A stretch of 64,000 nt of DNA, taken from Cyclobacteriaceae bacterium (lineage in GTDB: Bacteria; Bacteroidota; Bacteroidia; Cytophagales; Cyclobacteriaceae). Below, piece after piece: positions 60,649-64,000 of the stretch. The notes below the pieces were generated by a model that was not told the origin of the DNA, searched no databases, and saw nothing but the letters and a program-made list of their open reading frames with translations. The stretch lies in NCBI GenBank assembly GCA_023151255.1, contig JAKLJG010000001.1:297599-361598 (forward strand), given 5' to 3'. Position numbers and translations under genes: made by a program. Numbering within the stretch: position 1 is the first letter of the stretch; every line of letters starts with the position of its first letter.

Positions 60649-61091
60649 GTCAATGTGCGGATATCAACTTCGTAGTGGATAAGGAGGCTTAGAACATTTC
60701 CATGCCTTCCGCTGCTATTTTCTTATTAATATTGGCTATAGTGTTTAAACACAACTATTTTGTTGACTACTTCGGCTAACCAACAATAGAAATAAAAATC
60801 AATAATCCGATTCAAATGATTGAGAAAGAAGCCCGAACCGCTAAAAGCCGTTTTGCAAAAGCGGGGGTTTCGTGCTTCTATGACAGTGAAGTGCTAAATT
60901 CAAGCTGTCTGCATCAAATGAAGTTTAGTGCTGAAAATCCCCGCCTTCGCAAAGCGGCAAACCGTTGATAAAGGCCATTTAATGGACCGCTACCCGGACG
61001 GTGATATGGTTTACGGAACATTCACCACCTCTAGCATAATCTATAATGTTAAGTAGATAAACACTTGCCGGTTGGTGATCCCACCAGTTAA
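60649..61091. other. Non-coding gap holding repeat R3
   Basis: 443 bases. Two tiny ORFs of 25 and 24 codons (60702 and 60982) have no support. The middle holds repeat R3. Otherwise nothing recognisable before the convergent thioredoxin gene. Confidence 0.55.
60836..60970. repeat. Cassette-type palindromic repeat R3
   Basis: Left arm GCCGTTTTGCAAAAGCGGGG and right arm CCCCGCCTTCGCAAAGCGGC are reverse complements at 17 of 20 positions. It shares the inner blocks TGCTTCTAT and GACAGTGAAGTGC with R1, and ends in ACCGTTGATA. A diverged member of the same repeat family. Confidence 0.6.
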
Positions 61092-61460
61092 TCAGCTTAC
61101 CGGCTTTTCTGCCAGCAAATGTTCATCAATAACCTGTTGGAACACATGCTTGGGAAAAGCACCGGGCTGCAGCATGGGCTGGCCGTTTACCGGAATGAAT
61201 AAAAATGTGGGTATACTGCGAATGCCAAACACTGCCGAAAGTTCCTGTTCGGCCTCGGTATCTACCTTGTAAATCACAATCTTTCCTTCGTACTCTTTGC
61301 TGAGCTCTTCCAGAATGGGGGATACCATTTTACAGGGCCCGCACCAGTCGGCATAAAAATCAATAATCGCTGGCAGGGTGCCTTTATAGTTCCATTCCTT
61401 ATCGGTTTCGTAATTAAAAACCTTGTTTTTAAATTCTCCGGTGGTGAGTTTAATGGTCAT
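61092..61460 (-). CDS. trxA: Thioredoxin
   Basis: 122 residues. Active site WCGPCKMVSPILEEL, cis-Pro in RSIPTFLFIP and Asp in IDFYADWCGPC. A short N-terminal extension (MTIKLTTGEFKNKVFNY) and full thioredoxin domain indicate a cytoplasmic disulfide reductase. Single gene with its own promoter box. Confidence 0.94.
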   Translation of the reverse strand: MTIKLTTGEFKNKVFNYETDKEWNYKGTLPAIIDFYADWCGPCKMVSPILEELSKEYEGKIVIYKVDTEAEQELSAVFGIRSIPTFLFIPVNGQPMLQPGAFPKHVFQQVIDEHLLAEKPVS

Positions 61461-61476
61461 GATATTTTTTTAACGG

Positions 61477-61484
61477 CAAAGATA
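61477..61484 (-). promoter_or_regulatory. -7 promoter box of trxA
   Basis: TATCTTTG on the minus strand matches TAnnTTTG, 17 bases before the trxA start codon. Confidence 0.5.
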
Positions 61485-61544
61485 ACCTGCCGCCCAATCC
61501 TGGTATGTGACTTTAATTACGCAACCTTTTTTAAGTACGCTCTT

Positions 61545-61952
61545 TTAGCGACCCTTTTTTCTGAAATAATCGGGCAGGTCAGTGTCAGTTGAATCTTTGT
61601 CGAGCAGAAACCGAACGGCTTCTTCTTTTGTATCGAATACTTTGAAGTTTCGCTGGACAAAAATATTCAGGCCCATTACAATAATTCTTTGCGTCTGGGT
61701 TAAGCCTACAATGGCCTGTTTTTCGATGAGGTGCAGGTTTTGTTTCACCGCTTCCTTTACTTCCTTTATGAACGCAGGCGTAAGAAAATTTTTTTTGTTT
61801 AATACTGAAAGCACGAGATAAGGGCGATTATCAGTGATGCCAATGATTGACGCCTGATGCAATAAATTAATCATACCAGACTCATTACAATCAGAATAAT
61901 CTATCTCAAGAATGATTCTTCCGTCAAATTCTATTTTCTTTACATGGCCCAT
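61545..61952 (-). CDS. STAS-like/SpoIIAA-type small protein
   Basis: 135 residues from the ATG at 61952, whose codon overlaps the asnB stop as TGATG (a GTG/ATG further up at 61979 is less likely). Alternating strands and helices: IILEIDYSDCNESGMINLL and PYLVLSVLNKKNFLTPAFIKEV, FKVFDTKEEAVRFLL; this resembles STAS/SEC14-type domains of Bacteroidota. The phospho-Ser of true anti-anti-sigma factors is not identifiable. Function unknown; coupled to asnB. Confidence 0.65.
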   Translation of the reverse strand: MGHVKKIEFDGRIILEIDYSDCNESGMINLLHQASIIGITDNRPYLVLSVLNKKNFLTPAFIKEVKEAVKQNLHLIEKQAIVGLTQTQRIIVMGLNIFVQRNFKVFDTKEEAVRFLLDKDSTDTDLPDYFRKKGR

Positions 61953-63734
61953 CAGTTCATATACTTTTTCCACCACCATTGAAATACTACCAGCCCCCAG
62001 ATGCGGGCATGTACATCGCCTGGATTTGATGAGAATAGTTGTTTTTTTAGTTTCTGAACCTCAACAACGTTAAAAATGCCCTGTTCTTCAATTAAGCGAT
62101 TTTCAAGCAGGTCATCGGTAATCAGCGATTTCATTTCCCTTCTCAGCCATTTTAAAAGGGGTACTTCAAAGCCTTTTTTAGGCCGGTTGTACAATTTTTC
62201 AGGAAGGAAGTCTTTAAAGGCATCCTGTAAAATCCGTTTCCGGATGTGGGAGTTGATTTTAAAGTCGGCCGGCAAACTGAAAACGAAATTAACCAGTTCG
62301 TAATCTAAAAACGGAGTGCGCACCTCCAGGCTGTTGGCCATGCTCATCAGGTCAACCTTGGTGAGCATGTCGTTGGGCAGTACAAGCTCCATATCCGTTA
62401 GTAAGATATCGTTCATGTCGGATCGACTATGCAGGTGTTTGAGCCAGGTACCCCTGATGGTTGTAAACTGATCTTCATCGGAAAGGATATGATGCCGTTG
62501 ATCGGGATGCAGCAAAGCGCAACCGTTGCCACAGCCAGTCGAATTTCGGAATCAGGTTTTCCTTCCAACCCGGATGAAGACCTCGCAAAAAGGCTGCGTG
62601 CTTGTTGTATCCACCCAGCAGTTCATCGGCACCATCGCCAGATAGTGCCACCGTAGCATGCTTTCGTGTTTCCTTACTCAGTATATATACATTGATAGCT
62701 GATGAATCGGCAAAGGGTTCATCGGTATAATCCAGAATGCTGTAAACGTGTTCGTATAAGTCGGCATTGGTAAGCGAGAATACCGTGTGTTTTGTATTAA
62801 AGTGTTTTGAGACGAGCTTGGCATAGCTTGTTTCATCAAAGAACTTTTCATCTTTAAATCCAATGGAAAACGTATGCAGATCGGGTTTGTGTTTACGAGC
62901 CAGTCCGGTGATTACGGAAGAATCAATGCCACCACTAAGGAATGCGCCCAGGGGAACATCGGCTACAAGTCTGCGTTGAACTGAAGCTTCAAGTAAGTTT
63001 TTGAAGGTATTTTTGGCCTCATCAAAACCAATGGAGTTCTGTCTTGCCTGTTCTTGGTTGTAAGGAATGGTGTAGTAGTTATTGATTAAAAACTTACCTC
63101 TTTCGATTTTCAGGTAATGGCCCGGATTTAATTTTTTTACCTGCTGAAAGATTGTATCGGGTGCAGGAATATAGTTTAGTTGCAGGTATGTGTACAATGC
63201 GGTGAAGTCTAATTTCTTTTCAATACCGTACTCCAGTATGGCTTTCATTTCTGATGCAAACAGAAATTTATCTTCATCGTACAGGTACAGCAGGGGTTTT
63301 ACACCGTACCGGTCGCGGGCCAGGAAAAAAGTTTGCTCTTGTTTGTCGTAAATGCAAAAAGCGAAGAATCCGTTAAGCTTGTTGAGGAAGTTTTCGCGTT
63401 CATGAATGTAGAGTTTCAGTAAAACTTCAGTATCAGATTGAGAAAAGAAAGTTACCCCTCGATTTTGAAGTTGCTTACGCAATTCGCGGTAATTGAAAAT
63501 CTCTCCGTTGTAAACAATGGTGTACCGGTTGGTTTCGTCCCACATGGGCTGGTTAGCCGCAGCACTGGTATCAATAATAGAGAGCCTGCGATGCCCCAAG
63601 CCCACAAACTGGTCGTGATATATATCCTGGAAATCGGGGCCGCGTTTTTCAAGTGCACGGGTGGCATTGGCCAGGTGAATCATGTTCATCTTGCCCACCA
63701 GGTTAAAGGCAAAAATTCCGGTTATGCCGCACAT
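61952..63734 (-). pseudogene. asnB: Asparagine synthetase B (glutamine-hydrolysing), frameshifted
   Basis: N-terminal part (63734-62475, 419 residues) has the catalytic Cys2 in MCGITG, glutaminase residues RRLSIIDTS and YNGEIFNY, and the synthetase PP-loop LSGGIDSSV. It runs off frame at ~62480-62540 (WLWQRLRFAASR). The C-terminal part continues in the +1 frame from LHPDQRHHILSDEDQF to WWWKKYMN (61952). At the joint about 15-20 residues expected for the family seem to be missing. The two parts together make a near complete enzyme, so this is a recent mutation, a sequence error or a split gene. Confidence 0.8.
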
Positions 63735-63838
63735 ACTGTGGTTTTAAAGTTCAAAGTTCTTGGTTCAAGGTTCTTAGCTTAACGTTTTGTGCCTTGGGTG
63801 AACTTTGAATTTTGAACCTTAAACCTAGAATTTTAAAA
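63735..63838. repeat. Intergenic palindromic repeat (TTCAAAGTTC type)
   Basis: AAGTTCAAAGTTCTTGGTTC on the left and GAACTTTGAATTTTGAACCT on the right form an imperfect inverted repeat in the gap before asnB. No coding signal. Confidence 0.45.
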
Positions 63839-64000
63839 TTAAGGACGTTTACCATTTAATACTAGTGAAGTCAATTTCATTCCAAGCATTGTACACACCC
63901 AGGCCAGCAGCACAACAAACTCCCAATATTCTCCACCCACGTTAGGAAGTTTTCCCTGTACGCGGGGCAGGTAGCTCATGAAGAAGATGAACCATACATA
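63839..64000 (-). CDS. C-terminal end of a membrane protein (starts outside window)
   Basis: 53 residues to the TAA at 63839, open to the window edge. The visible part, WFIFFMSYLPRVQGKLPNVG and YWEFVVLLAWVCTMLGMKLT, contains two hydrophobic segments and a basic tail (VLNGKRP). Family cannot be identified; it sits upstream of asnB on the same strand, as in surface-polysaccharide clusters, but this is a guess. Confidence 0.55.
   Translation of the reverse strand, partial: YVWFIFFMSYLPRVQGKLPNVGGEYWEFVVLLAWVCTMLGMKLTSLVLNGKRP

Noticed and set aside
58444-60970. Canonical integron with integrase
   Set aside because: No tyrosine recombinase gene in the window and the core sites deviate from the standard consensus; retained only as a cassette-like finding.
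60702-61056. Two ORFs of 24-25 codons near repeat R3
   Set aside because: Very short, no conserved motif, and placed on either side of a repeat; no evidence of expression.

Overview
The window looks like a chromosomal segment of a Bacteroidota bacterium, most likely order Cytophagales (inferred from gene content, not from a search). It carries many families typical of that phylum (DUF1684, DUF4199, DUF3667, DUF3347, DUF2911, HYC_CC_PP, GxxExxY, a Reg_prop/Y_Y_Y histidine kinase). Several genes have the Bacteroidota -7 promoter box TAnnTTTG, and clear Shine-Dalgarno sites are rare. No rRNA or tRNA gene, CRISPR array or recombinase gene was seen.

1-22 kb is mostly housekeeping: pheT (cut by the window edge), radC, rpsT, an M1 peptidase, aminopeptidase P, RidA, an IscA-type protein, methylmalonyl-CoA epimerase, thiL, a giant two-component sensor, a sortilin-type propeller protein, an acpH-like gene, an amidohydrolase and small lipoproteins.

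22-31 kb is a copper/silver efflux operon on the minus strand (HYC_CC_PP protein, CusA, a four-helix-bundle S23-like gene, CusC, CusB, a DUF3347 lipoprotein). It is invaded by a family of ATATC/GATAT-rich palindromic repeats. One repeat sits in frame inside cusA. A pair brackets the S23-like gene as inverted repeats and supplies the first codons of cusC. This resembles an rRNA intervening sequence placed in an mRNA operon and is the most unusual structure in the window.

31-48 kb is an anaerobic/nitrogen-oxide block. It holds a periplasmic nitrate reductase operon (napD, napA, a tetraheme NapB-like cytochrome, a tetraheme lipoprotein, an NrfC-like ferredoxin and NrfD), a porin, class II ribonucleotide reductase, two RIC/YtfE-type di-iron proteins (one divergent), adjacent tryptophanase and tyrosine phenol-lyase genes, nadA, queD and a three-cysteine Rrf2 regulator. 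The same inverted repeat lies between the divergent promoters of RIC-like/tnaA and of nadA/queD. A hemolysin III pseudogene and a truncated COX15/CtaA fragment lie here too, followed by a copper P-type ATPase.

51-61 kb is an accessory, AT-rich region: a type I restriction-modification locus (hsdR, a GxxExxY protein, hsdS, a 39-codon ORF, hsdM), then a run of roughly 130-150 bp palindromic repeats that delimit single genes like integron cassettes, although no integrase is present. The first such gene encodes a Rossmann-fold protein whose stop codon overlaps the next repeat. The last 3 kb return to chromosomal genes: trxA, a small protein gene, a frameshifted asnB and the end of a membrane protein.
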